DNA of 14,927 nt from CAZJBP01 sp964544115 (GTDB lineage Bacteria > Verrucomicrobiota > Kiritimatiellia > UBA8416 > JADHWI01): contig CAZJBP010000093.1 in assembly GCA_964544115.1 (NCBI GenBank), forward strand, positions 1 through 14,927. Reading direction: 5' to 3'. The notes below the pieces were generated by a model that did no database searches, had not been told where the DNA came from, and worked only from the letters and a program-made list of their open reading frames with translations. A program made the translations under genes and the position numbers. Shown piece by piece: positions 8,670 to 14,927 of this stretch; position 1 is the stretch's first letter; each line of letters opens with the position of its first letter.

Positions 8670-11600
8670 ATGAAACCGTCGTCCCTGCTCCGAAGCCGGC
8701 CCGCGTTCCTATTCCTCCTCGCCGCGTCGTTGACGGCCCTGAGCGCCGCCACGGCCGACCGTCGCCCGCCCGCCGAGCCCGCCACCAGCGCGGCGCTGGG
8801 CGGCCGCGACCGCTACCTGGCGCACGTCAGCACCGATAAGCCCATCTACCGGCCGCGCGAAAAGGTCTACGTGCGCAGCGTGATCCTCAACGCCGCCGAC
8901 CACATCCCGCTCGCGCAGGCCGCCCCGGCGCTGGTGGAGATCCTCGGCCCCAAGGGCAACACGGTCTCCGCCGGCCGCGCCCAGACCGAGGACAGCGTGA
9001 CCGGCTTCGCCTGGGACATCCCCGACGGGCAGCCCGGCGGCGAATACACCGTGCGCGTGAGCTATCCTGAGCTGGGCGTGCCGCCGGCGGAGCGCCGCTT
9101 CGACGTCCGCGCCTACCGCGCCCCGCGCCTGAAGACGCAGATTACGTTCTTCCGCGACGGCTACGGGCCGGGCGACACCGTCTCCGCCGCCATCGAGGCC
9201 ACGCGCGCCGAGGGCGGCGCCCCCTCCGCCGCCCGCGTCACCGTCACCGCCCGCATCGACGGCACGGAGGTCAACCACTCGACCACGACGATCGACTCCC
9301 GCGGCCGCGCGACGGCCCTGTTCGCCCTGCCGGCCGAAATCGAGCGCGGCGACGGCACGCTGACCTTTGCCATCGAGGACGGCGGCGTGACCGAATCGGC
9401 CAGCAAGACGATCCCGATCCTGCTGCAGACGGTTGACCTGGCGATCTCGCCCGAGGGCGGCGACCTGGTGGCGGGCCTGCCCTGCCGCGTCTACGTCGAG
9501 GCGCGGACGCCGTTCCGCAAGCCGGCGGACATCGCGGGCATCGTGGTCGATGGCGACGGCGCCCAGGTCGGGTCGTTCCGCACCGAGCACGAGGGCCGCG
9601 GCCTCTTCACATTCGAGCCGCGCGCGGGTCAGCGCTACAGCCTGAAGATCCTGGAGCCCTCGGGCATCCGCAAGACCTTCCCCCTGCCGGAAGTTCAGCC
9701 CACGGGGACCGTCATCACCGCCGCCGAACCGATCTACCGAGCGGGCCAGCCGGTCGTCGTGCGCGTCAACACCTCGGAGAAGGGACCCCTGACGGTCACG
9801 CTCGCCAAGCGCGAGCAGCAACTGTCCTCTCTCACGATCTCCGGCGCCGACGGCACGGGCCAGACCGCCTTGGCCAGCATCACCTTCACCCCGCCGGCGT
9901 CGGCCGACGGCGTGCTGATCGCCACCGTGTGGAACGCCGACCGCGTGCCCGTGGCCGAGCGCCTGATCTACCGCGAGCCGGCGCGCCGCCTGGTCGTGCG
10001 CGTCGAGGCCGACCGCAAGCGCTACGTCCCCGGCGGGAAGGCGGCGCTGACGGTCACCGCCACTGACGACCGCGGCGAGCCGGTCGAGGCGGTGGTGGGC
10101 CTGACGGTCACCGACGACAGCGTGCTGGAGCTGATCGAGAAGCGCGAGCAGGCGCCGCGCCTGCCGGTGATGGTCCTGCTGGAGAACGACGTGCGCGAAC
10201 TGGCCGACGCCCACGTGTACCTCGACCCCGAGAACCCCAAGGCGCCGGCGGACGTCGATCTGCTCCTCGGCACCCAGGGCTGGCGGCGCTTCGCGTTCGT
10301 GCGCGTCAGCGATTTCATCCGCGAGGATGCCGACAGCGCCCGCCGCGTCCTGGCCCTGCGACTGGCCAGCCCGCAAGAGCAGGAAGAGAGCAAGCTGATG
10401 AGGTTTAAGGGCGATGCGGGTGCAGCCCTGGGGCTCGAGAAGCGTATGGCGGCCGGCGACGAGGTTGTCCTGGCGGAAGGGGTCGTGGAGGAGCCCCCGG
10501 CTGACCGCGCCGACGCACCGGACAACAAGCCGGCGTCCGCCGCCGGCCCGCAGCCGGTCGTAGCACTTCCGGTGGACGCGCTGAGAGAGGGAGAGGAAAA
10601 AGAACGGCGCAACCGCCAGATCGCAGCCGCCCAACCGGTGGCGGCCGGGGCGATGAAGTCTTCTGCCCGGCAGGAGCGATACATCCTCGTGCGCGAATAC
10701 CACCACGCCGCGCGCCCTGACCGCCAGCCGGGCGNNNNNNNNNNNNNNNNNNNNNNNNNNNNNNNNNNNNNNNNNNNNNNNNNNNNNNNNNNNNNNNNNN
10801 NNNNNNNNNNNNNNNNNNNNNNNNNNNNNNNNNNTACATCCTCGTGCGCGAATACCACCACGCCGCGCGCCCTGACCGCCAGCCGGGCGACCGGCGGGAC
10901 TTCACCGAAACGCTGTACTGGCACGCGGGCGTCCGGACCGATGCGAAGACCGGCAAGGCGGAGGTCGCGTTCGACCTCAACGATTCCGTGACGAGCTTCC
11001 GCGTGTTCGCCGACGCCTTCGCGCAGAGCGGCGCTCTCGGCAGCGGCCAGGCCGTGGTCGAGTCGGTCCAGCCGTTCTACATCGAACCGAAGCTGCCGCT
11101 GGAAGTCACCATGGGCGACCGCATCCTGCTGCCCATCGCCGCGGTCAACGGCACCGACGGCGCGCTGACGGGGGCCCGCATGGCCATCACGCCGATCAAA
11201 GGCATGGACATTGCCGCCCTCGACGCGTTCGACATCGGCCGCGACGCCCGCGTCCGCCGCCTCGTGGCCCTCGGCATCGGCGACGTCCTCGGCGACCTGC
11301 CGTTCGCGCTGACGGCCTCGGCCGGAGGCTACGCCGACACGGTCACCCGCACGCTGCGCGTCGTCCCGCGCGGCTTCCCGGTCGAGATCGGCCAGGGCGG
11401 CATGCTCGCGCCCGACGGCACCGTGCGCGTCGCCCTGCGCATCCCCGCCACGCGCGTGCCGGGCAGCGTCAAGGCCGCGGTCACCGTCTACCCCACCCCG
11501 CTGGCCAACCTCACCGAGGCGCTGGAGCGCCTGATCCAGGAGCCGTCCGGCTGCTTCGAGCAGACCTCCTCCACGACCTACCCGCTGGTCATGGCCCAGC

Positions 11601-12967
11601 AGTACTTCACGTCGCACCAGGGCGTGGATCCCAAGCTGGTCGAGCGCAGCCGCGAGCTGCTGGCCCGGGGCTACGACCGGCTGATCGGGTTCGAGTGCAA
11701 GGAGCGCGGCTACGAATGGTTCGCGGCCGACCCGGGCCACGAGGCGCTGACCGCGTACGGGCTGCTGGAGTTCATCGACATGGCCAAGGTGCAGCAGGTC
11801 GACCCGAAGATGCTCGAGCGTACGCGGGACTGGCTGCTGGCGGCTCGCGACGGGAAGGGCGGCTTCAAGCGCGAGCGGCGCGCGCTGCACACGTGGATCG
11901 AGGACAGGGATTGCTCCAACGCCTACATCACGTGGGCGCTGCTGACCGCCGGCGAGAAGCCCGAGTCCCTGGCCAGGGAGATCGAGACCGTCAAGGCCGC
12001 CGCCGCGGCCAGCAAGAACAGCTACGTCATGGCCCTCGGCGCCAACGTGGCGCGCATGACCGGCGACGCGGCGGCGGCCGATGCGCTGTGCGCGAAGCTG
12101 GCCGCCCTGCAGGTCAAGGACGGCCATGTCGACGGCGCCACCACCTCGATCGTCGGCAGCGGCGGCGAAGCGCTGCAGATCGAGACCACGGCCCTGGCGA
12201 TCCTCGCCTGGCTGCCGGCGCCCGCCTGCGCCGGAAACGTCGAGACGGGCATGCAGTGGCTCGCGGACGTGTGCAAGGCCGGCCGCTTCGGGTCGACGCA
12301 GTCGACGGTCCTCGCCCTGCGCGCCATCCTGGCCTACGACGCGGCGCGCTCCACGCCCAAGGCGCCCGGCACGCTGCAGCTCGTGGTCGATGGCCGCAAC
12401 GCCGGCAGCGCGGTGGCGTTCGACAAGGACACCCAGGGCGCGATCAAGCTGACGGACATTGCCGAGCTGCTCGAGCCCGGCGAACACGCGGTGGAAATCC
12501 GCATGACCGGCGGCTCGGCCATGCCGTGCTCCGTGGCCGTGACCTACGCGAACGACAAGCCCGACAACAGCGCCGCGTGCAAGGTAGCCATCGCCGTCAC
12601 CCTGGCCGACGCCAAGGTGGCCGAGGGCGCGGTGACCGAGGCGCGCGTGACGGTGACCAACCGCCAGGAGGACGAAGTGGTGCCGACGCCCATCGCCATC
12701 ATCGGCATTCCCGGCGGGCTGGAAGTCCGGCACGACCAGCTCAAGGAGCTGGTCAAGGCCGGCCGCATCGCTGCCTATGAAGTGCTGGGCCGCGAGGTCG
12801 TGCTCTACTGGCGGTCGCTCAAGGCGGCGGAGAAGGTAGAGATCCCGATCAGCCTCGTCGCCGCAATTCCCGGAACCTACACCGCCCCGGCCAGCCGCGC
12901 GTACCTGTACTACACCGACGAGCACAAACAGTGGGCCGCCCCGCTGACGGTGAAGATTGGCGATTGA
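8670..12967 (+). CDS. Secreted alpha-2-macroglobulin family protein with thioester site (frame interrupted by an artificial gap)
   Basis: A bacterial macroglobulin of this type is thought to trap proteases in the periplasm by covalent thioester capture. Start ATG 8670 has AAGGAG 7 nt upstream. Residues 1-29 are a Sec signal peptide with an ATA cleavage site and no lipobox Cys, so a soluble rather than lipid-anchored protein is expected. The family motif TDKPIYRP lies at 55-62, followed by macroglobulin-like beta domains and LLLGTQGWRRF (about 530-540). A Pro/Ala/charged, low-complexity stretch (about 567-690) sits where the bait region belongs. FTETLYWHAG begins at 693. The thioester motif GCFEQ has its Cys at codon 11552 (residue 910 after correction), inside a helical TED domain with HEALTAYGLLEF. 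The frame reads 8670-10734, then continues at 10890-12967. Removing the Ns and one 55-bp copy gives 4143 nt, exactly 1381 codons including the stop. A terminator follows at once. Confidence 0.93.
10680..10889. other. Artificial assembly gap with duplicated 55-bp contig ends
   Basis: One hundred Ns (10735-10834) are flanked by the identical 55-nt sequence at 10680-10734 and 10835-10889. This is the pattern left when two overlapping contigs are scaffolded without being merged. Collapsing the two copies restores the macroglobulin frame (ARPDRQPG followed by DRRDFTETLYW), which argues against a real tandem duplication. Confidence 0.9.
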
Positions 12968-12988
12968 AGATGGGTGATGGTCGATTTT
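12955..12988 (+). repeat. Heptad microrepeat across the macroglobulin stop codon
   Basis: GAT recurs at 12955, 12962, 12969, 12976 and 12983, exactly 7 nt apart, with loose consensus GATTGNN. The last residues (KIGD) and the TGA of the macroglobulin gene fall in the first two units. The array ends just before the terminator stem. Confidence 0.7.
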
Positions 12989-12989
12989 G

Positions 12990-13033
12990 GGAAGCGCCCG
13001 GCGAATGGAAGTGCAGCCGGGCGCTTTCCTTTT
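12990..13033 (+). terminator. Rho-independent terminator of the macroglobulin gene
   Basis: A perfect 11-bp stem, AAGCGCCCGGC (12992-13002) with GCCGGGCGCTT (13016-13026), encloses a 13-nt loop and is followed by TTTCCTTTT. It lies 25 nt after the stop codon. The stem is very GC-rich and the T-tract is only interrupted by two Cs, so this is a strong intrinsic terminator. Confidence 0.88.
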
Positions 13034-13096
13034 GTCACGGGAGCGTGAACGTGCACCGCTTCGCTGCGTACGGGTACGGAGCCGCGGACCTGAGGG

Positions 13097-13226
13097 GTAC
13101 AGCGCGGGCTANNNNNNNNNNNNNNNNNNNNNNNNNNNNNNNNNNNNNNNNNNNNNNNNNNNNNNNNNNNNNNNNNNNNNNNNNNNNNNNNNNNNNNNNN
13201 NNNNNNNNNNNGTACAGCGCGGGCTA
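13097..13226. other. Second artificial assembly gap with 15-bp contig-end overlap
   Basis: One hundred Ns (13112-13211) are flanked by the same 15 nt, GTACAGCGCGGGCTA (13097-13111 and 13212-13226). Module copy 2 runs through the same point without interruption (GGGTACAGCGCGGGCTCCGA), so the true sequence is probably continuous here with one copy of the 15 nt. The break falls on a CAGCGCG/CGCGCTG hairpin present at a second site nearby, which may explain the assembly failure. Confidence 0.85.
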
Positions 13227-13290
13227 CGAACGCGCTGAGGCCGGGGCGTGCATCCGTGGGGCGGCCTTCTCCGAAGGCCTGCCCTGTCAC

Positions 13291-13344
13291 GACCACAGGC
13301 CTCGGCCTCGGAGAGGCCGGGCCTACTTCATCAGCCAACGGAGC
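13291..13344. repeat. GGCCTCGGCCTCGGAG hairpin repeat, copy 1
   Basis: This 54-bp stretch recurs at 14609-14662 with few changes (shared blocks GGCCTCGGCCTCGGAG, CCGGGCCTAC and GCCAACGGAGC). GGCCTCGGCCTC can pair with the following GAGGCCGGGCC. Here it lies inside module copy 1; the second copy lies before module copy 2, so the two repeat families are arranged differently at the two sites. Confidence 0.8.
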
Positions 13345-13440
13345 ATCTCTGACCTCCGCCGGCCTGATCCTCGCCCGGCGCATGGCTGCCTCCTCGTGAG
13401 GGGCTCACCCACGCGACACCCGCCAAAGCAGCCGCCGACC

Positions 13441-13469
13441 TTGAATTACGGCCGAAGGTGAACTATTAA
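13441..13469 (+). promoter_or_regulatory. Conserved promoter at the end of module copy 1
   Basis: TTGAAT (13441-13446), 17 nt, TATTAA (13464-13469). The same two boxes with the same 17-nt spacing recur at 14880-14908 although the spacer bases differ, which supports function. A start near 13476 would give a leader of about 30 nt carrying the GGGAGGAGG ribosome site of the next gene. Confidence 0.6.
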
Positions 13470-13507
13470 CCTGCCCGTATTAGGATGTGAATGGGAGGAG
13501 GTGCCAG

Positions 13508-14530
13508 ATGATGGGAGTGTGGAGATGTATCTTGCTGCTTTGCATGCTGCCCCCTATGCCGTCAGCAATTCTGGCGCAGGATGACCCGGGGAGTGGCAAG
13601 GCGCAGATCATGGAGGCCATGGCCACGCTTGCGCCATTGCACATCTACGGAAGGGTGGTTGATCAGCACGGGGATCCTGTAGCCGGGGCGCGGGTGTGCG
13701 TGACATGGACGGAAGTGAGCATTCTGCCAGATCCGGGACAATCAGCATGGATTGACGCGGATGCGGCTGGGGAATGGACGGTGACGATCAAGAGGCCAGG
13801 CAGAGCGTCGGTGGGCTGTCTGGAGAAGGACGGCTATGAGTTCGACCGGCGTGGGTCCGCGTATTTTGCGGCGCCGGATAGAGAACAGTTGATAAGACAC
13901 ACGAGCAAGGAATCCCCGTTGGTGTTGACCATGCGAAAGAAGGGCGAGTCCACGTTTCTTATCCACAAGGATGGACGGGTTAACTTCTTCCGACCTGGAG
14001 GAGTTCAGAAAGTCGACATTGTGGAGAGGAAGGCCCTTGGGGGCAGAGGCGATCCTGGCCAGGACGGTTCTGGGCCTTCCGACTTGAGAATAGAGGCGAC
14101 GTTTTCCGAAGATGACCAAAGATGGGATATCACCATTTCGTCAAGTGTGGATGATGGTGGCATGCTTGTTACCGAACGTGTCCTCTACGAGGCACCTGCA
14201 GAGGGATACGGCGGGGAACACCGTGAGTCGGTGGGTCTCAGGGGGGCCCGCAAGCCCCTGTCGTTCTGCCTCAAGAGCAGAAGGCCACCGATCTACTCGC
14301 GTGTGGATGTTCAGATCGGCGCCGATAAGACGGCCTGCATCGTAAGCTATGAGGCCTGGGTGAATCCTTACGGGTTGCGCAATCTTGAGTACGAGCCGGA
14401 ACTCGATAAGGAGTGGAGACTGCGCGAGCGTCTCGAGCACGACACCATGGCGGATCTGCGAGCGGGCAGGTGTTCCACGTCCCACGATCTCAAGGCGCTG
14501 ATCATGGCCGAAAAGCAGGAGAAGATGTAG
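13508..14530 (+). CDS. Secreted protein of unknown function with a carboxypeptidase-regulatory-like domain
   Basis: The 340-residue protein starts with a Sec signal peptide (MMGVWRCILLLCMLPPMPSA, cleavage likely near ILAQ-DD), so it is exported. Residues about 45-125 resemble a CarboxypepD_reg/Ig-like beta-sandwich: HIYGRVVDQHGDPVAGARVC, then AAGEWTVTIKRPGRASVGC and KDGYEF. The rest (about 150-340) contains SDLRIEATFSEDDQRWDITI and a charged C-terminus, and matches nothing I recognise. ATG at 13508 is preferred over the in-frame GTG at 13487, because AGGAGG (13496-13501) is 6 nt before the ATG and would lie inside the longer version. Codons such as AGA, AGG, ATA, TTG and many A/T third positions contrast with the neighbouring genes, suggesting a different origin. 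It sits between two module copies and has its own promoter. No enzyme motif is visible. Confidence 0.82.
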   Translation: MMGVWRCILLLCMLPPMPSAILAQDDPGSGKAQIMEAMATLAPLHIYGRVVDQHGDPVAGARVCVTWTEVSILPDPGQSAWIDADAAGEWTVTIKRPGRASVGCLEKDGYEFDRRGSAYFAAPDREQLIRHTSKESPLVLTMRKKGESTFLIHKDGRVNFFRPGGVQKVDIVERKALGGRGDPGQDGSGPSDLRIEATFSEDDQRWDITISSSVDDGGMLVTERVLYEAPAEGYGGEHRESVGLRGARKPLSFCLKSRRPPIYSRVDVQIGADKTACIVSYEAWVNPYGLRNLEYEPELDKEWRLRERLEHDTMADLRAGRCSTSHDLKALIMAEKQEKM

Positions 14531-14567
14531 CTTCTTGGCTGCCTCGTTCAGGGCTTCTCCCGGTGGG

Positions 14568-14598
14568 TAGCCCGAGCACAACGACCAGGACCGGGCTA
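14568..14598 (+). other. Short stem-loop after the secreted-protein gene
   Basis: TAGCCCG (14568-14574) pairs with CGGGCTA (14592-14598) around a 17-nt loop, 38 nt after the stop codon. No T-tract follows, so it is not a standard intrinsic terminator. It may still end or stabilise the transcript. Confidence 0.3.
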
Positions 14599-14608
14599 AT
14601 AGTCCGAT

Positions 14609-14662
14609 GGCCACTGGCCTCGGCCTCGGAGCGACCGGGCCTACGTCATCGGCCAACGGAGC
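14609..14662. repeat. GGCCTCGGCCTCGGAG hairpin repeat, copy 2
   Basis: Second copy of the repeat at 13291-13344. The stem is weaker here because GAGAGGCC has become GAGCGACC. It lies between the secreted-protein gene and module copy 2. Confidence 0.8.
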
Positions 14663-14690
14663 TTCTCGGGAGCCCCGCCTCGTACACGTA

Positions 14691-14731
14691 AACGTGCACG
14701 TTCACGACAGTGCCACGGGAGCGTGAACGTG
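14691..14731. repeat. Overlapping palindrome and 10-bp inverted repeat
   Basis: AACGTGCACGTT (14691-14702) is a perfect 12-bp palindrome. Its right half is also part of CACGTTCACG (14697-14706), which pairs perfectly with CGTGAACGTG (14722-14731) across a 15-nt loop. The two structures share bases and exclude each other. The right arm belongs to module copy 2; the left arm has no counterpart at copy 1. Confidence 0.7.
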
Positions 14732-14923
14732 TGCCGCTTCGCTGCGTACGGGTACGTGGCCGCGCCCGAGAGGGGTACAGCGCGGGCTCCGAACGCGCTG
14801 AGGCCGGGTCGCGCATCCGTAGGGTGCCCTTTTCCGAGGGCCGGCTTGATTCTCGCCCGGCGCATGGCTGCCACTGCGTTTGAATTCCGGTCGAGGGTGG
14901 ACTATTAACCTGTCCCTATGAGG
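14711..14923 (+). repeat. Intergenic module, copy 2
   Basis: This is a shorter, uninterrupted copy of 13033-13484. It keeps the CAGCGCG/CGCGCTG hairpin (14778-14784 with 14794-14800), a GCCCT/AGGGC stem near 14826-14841, the GCCCGGCGCATGGCTGCC block and the A/T-rich promoter-like end. Copy 2 runs to within 4 nt of the window edge, so whatever it controls lies outside. Together with the repeat and stems at 14568-14731, it accounts for the gene-free interval 14531-14927. Confidence 0.85.
14880..14908 (+). promoter_or_regulatory. Conserved promoter at the end of module copy 2
   Basis: TTGAAT (14880-14885), 17 nt, TATTAA (14903-14908), matching the pair at 13441-13469. By analogy a coding sequence should begin about 40 nt beyond the -10, which is past the window edge. 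Confidence 0.5.
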
Positions 14924-14927
14924 CCCG

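Larger units (their letters stand above)
13033..13484 (+). repeat. Intergenic module, copy 1 (contains an artificial gap)
   Basis: This stretch is similar to 14711-14923. Shared blocks in order are CACGGGAGCGTGAACGTG, CGCTTCGCTGCGTACGGGTA, GGGTACAGCGCGGGCT, CGAACGCGCTGAGGCCGGG, GCCCGGCGCATGGCTGCC, and an A/T-rich end with ACTATTAACCTG. Hairpins include CAGCGCG/CGCGCTG (13215-13221 with 13231-13237) and GGCCTTC/GAAGGCC (13263-13269 with 13273-13279). Compared with copy 2 it carries an extra middle part (about 13280-13355) and an extra stretch (about 13393-13438). No credible gene is seen inside; this accounts for the gene-free interval 13034-13507. Confidence 0.85.

Noticed and set aside
10680..10889. 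True 55-bp tandem duplication in the macroglobulin gene
   Set aside because: The copies are identical, abut exactly 100 Ns, and only their collapse gives one continuous frame.
8709..12925. Very long minus-strand open frames opposite the macroglobulin gene
   Set aside because: They are antisense shadows caused by GC-rich codon bias. Their translations are Arg/Ala/Asp/His-rich with no motifs, and one runs through the N-run.
12910..13383. Minus-strand frames in the two modules that share peptide such as RPTDARPGLSAF
   Set aside because: Similarity follows from the DNA repeat; block insertions and differences between copies change the frame, no ribosome site is present, and the modules end in a plus-strand promoter. 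Treated as non-coding repeat.
13487..13507. GTG at 13487 as start of the secreted-protein gene
   Set aside because: The strong AGGAGG would lie inside the coding sequence, and ATG 13508 has 6-nt spacing plus a cleaner signal peptide.
13033..14927. Integron cassette array with attC sites
   Set aside because: No RYYYAAC and GTTRRRY core pairs were found at the module ends, and no integrase is in the window.
13033..14927. CRISPR array
   Set aside because: Repeats are long, few and separated by a gene; no short regularly spaced direct repeats or cas genes.

Overview
The window is GC-rich bacterial DNA with eight protein-coding genes. Codon use in most of them is strongly biased to G or C at the third position. 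The organism cannot be named from sequence alone. A glutaminyl-tRNA synthetase, an RlmM-type 23S rRNA methyltransferase, a thioester alpha-2-macroglobulin and long GC-rich dispersed repeats suggest a diderm bacterium, possibly of the PVC group (Kiritimatiellota/Verrucomicrobiota-like). That placement is inference. Two runs of exactly 100 Ns show this is a scaffolded draft assembly. Both are flanked by identical contig-end sequence, so both gaps are probably artificial.

Left part (1-3974): a cytoplasmic double-PAS protein with a C-terminal coiled coil (+) converges on a three-gene minus-strand operon. That operon reads membrane-anchored protein of unknown function, ABC-2 type permease, ABC ATPase. 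Both of its junctions are 4-nt overlaps of the GTGA type, so translation is probably coupled. The divergent spacer between this operon and rlmM holds an unusual 42-bp nested palindrome that is A+T-rich except for a GCGGCCGC core, and a second GCGGCCGC box.

Middle (3975-8328): a translation block. rlmM (+) converges with glnS (-), with only 3 nt between the stop codons. gltX lies 13 nt upstream of glnS and is very likely co-transcribed with it, giving separate Glu and Gln charging enzymes from one transcript.

Right part (8329-14927): a spacer with two hairpin-forming direct repeats, then a secreted bacterial alpha-2-macroglobulin with an intact CFEQ thioester site. Its reading frame looks broken by the first N-run, but removing the Ns and the duplicated 55 bp restores one 1380-codon frame. 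A heptad-repeat tail and a strong intrinsic terminator follow. The last 1.9 kb is different in character: a secreted protein of unknown function with less GC-biased codons lies between two copies of a hairpin-rich intergenic module. Each copy ends in the same promoter-like pair (TTGAAT, 17 nt, TATTAA). The second copy ends at the window edge, which predicts another gene just beyond it. This repeat-plus-gene unit is the best candidate in the window for an undescribed cassette-like arrangement.
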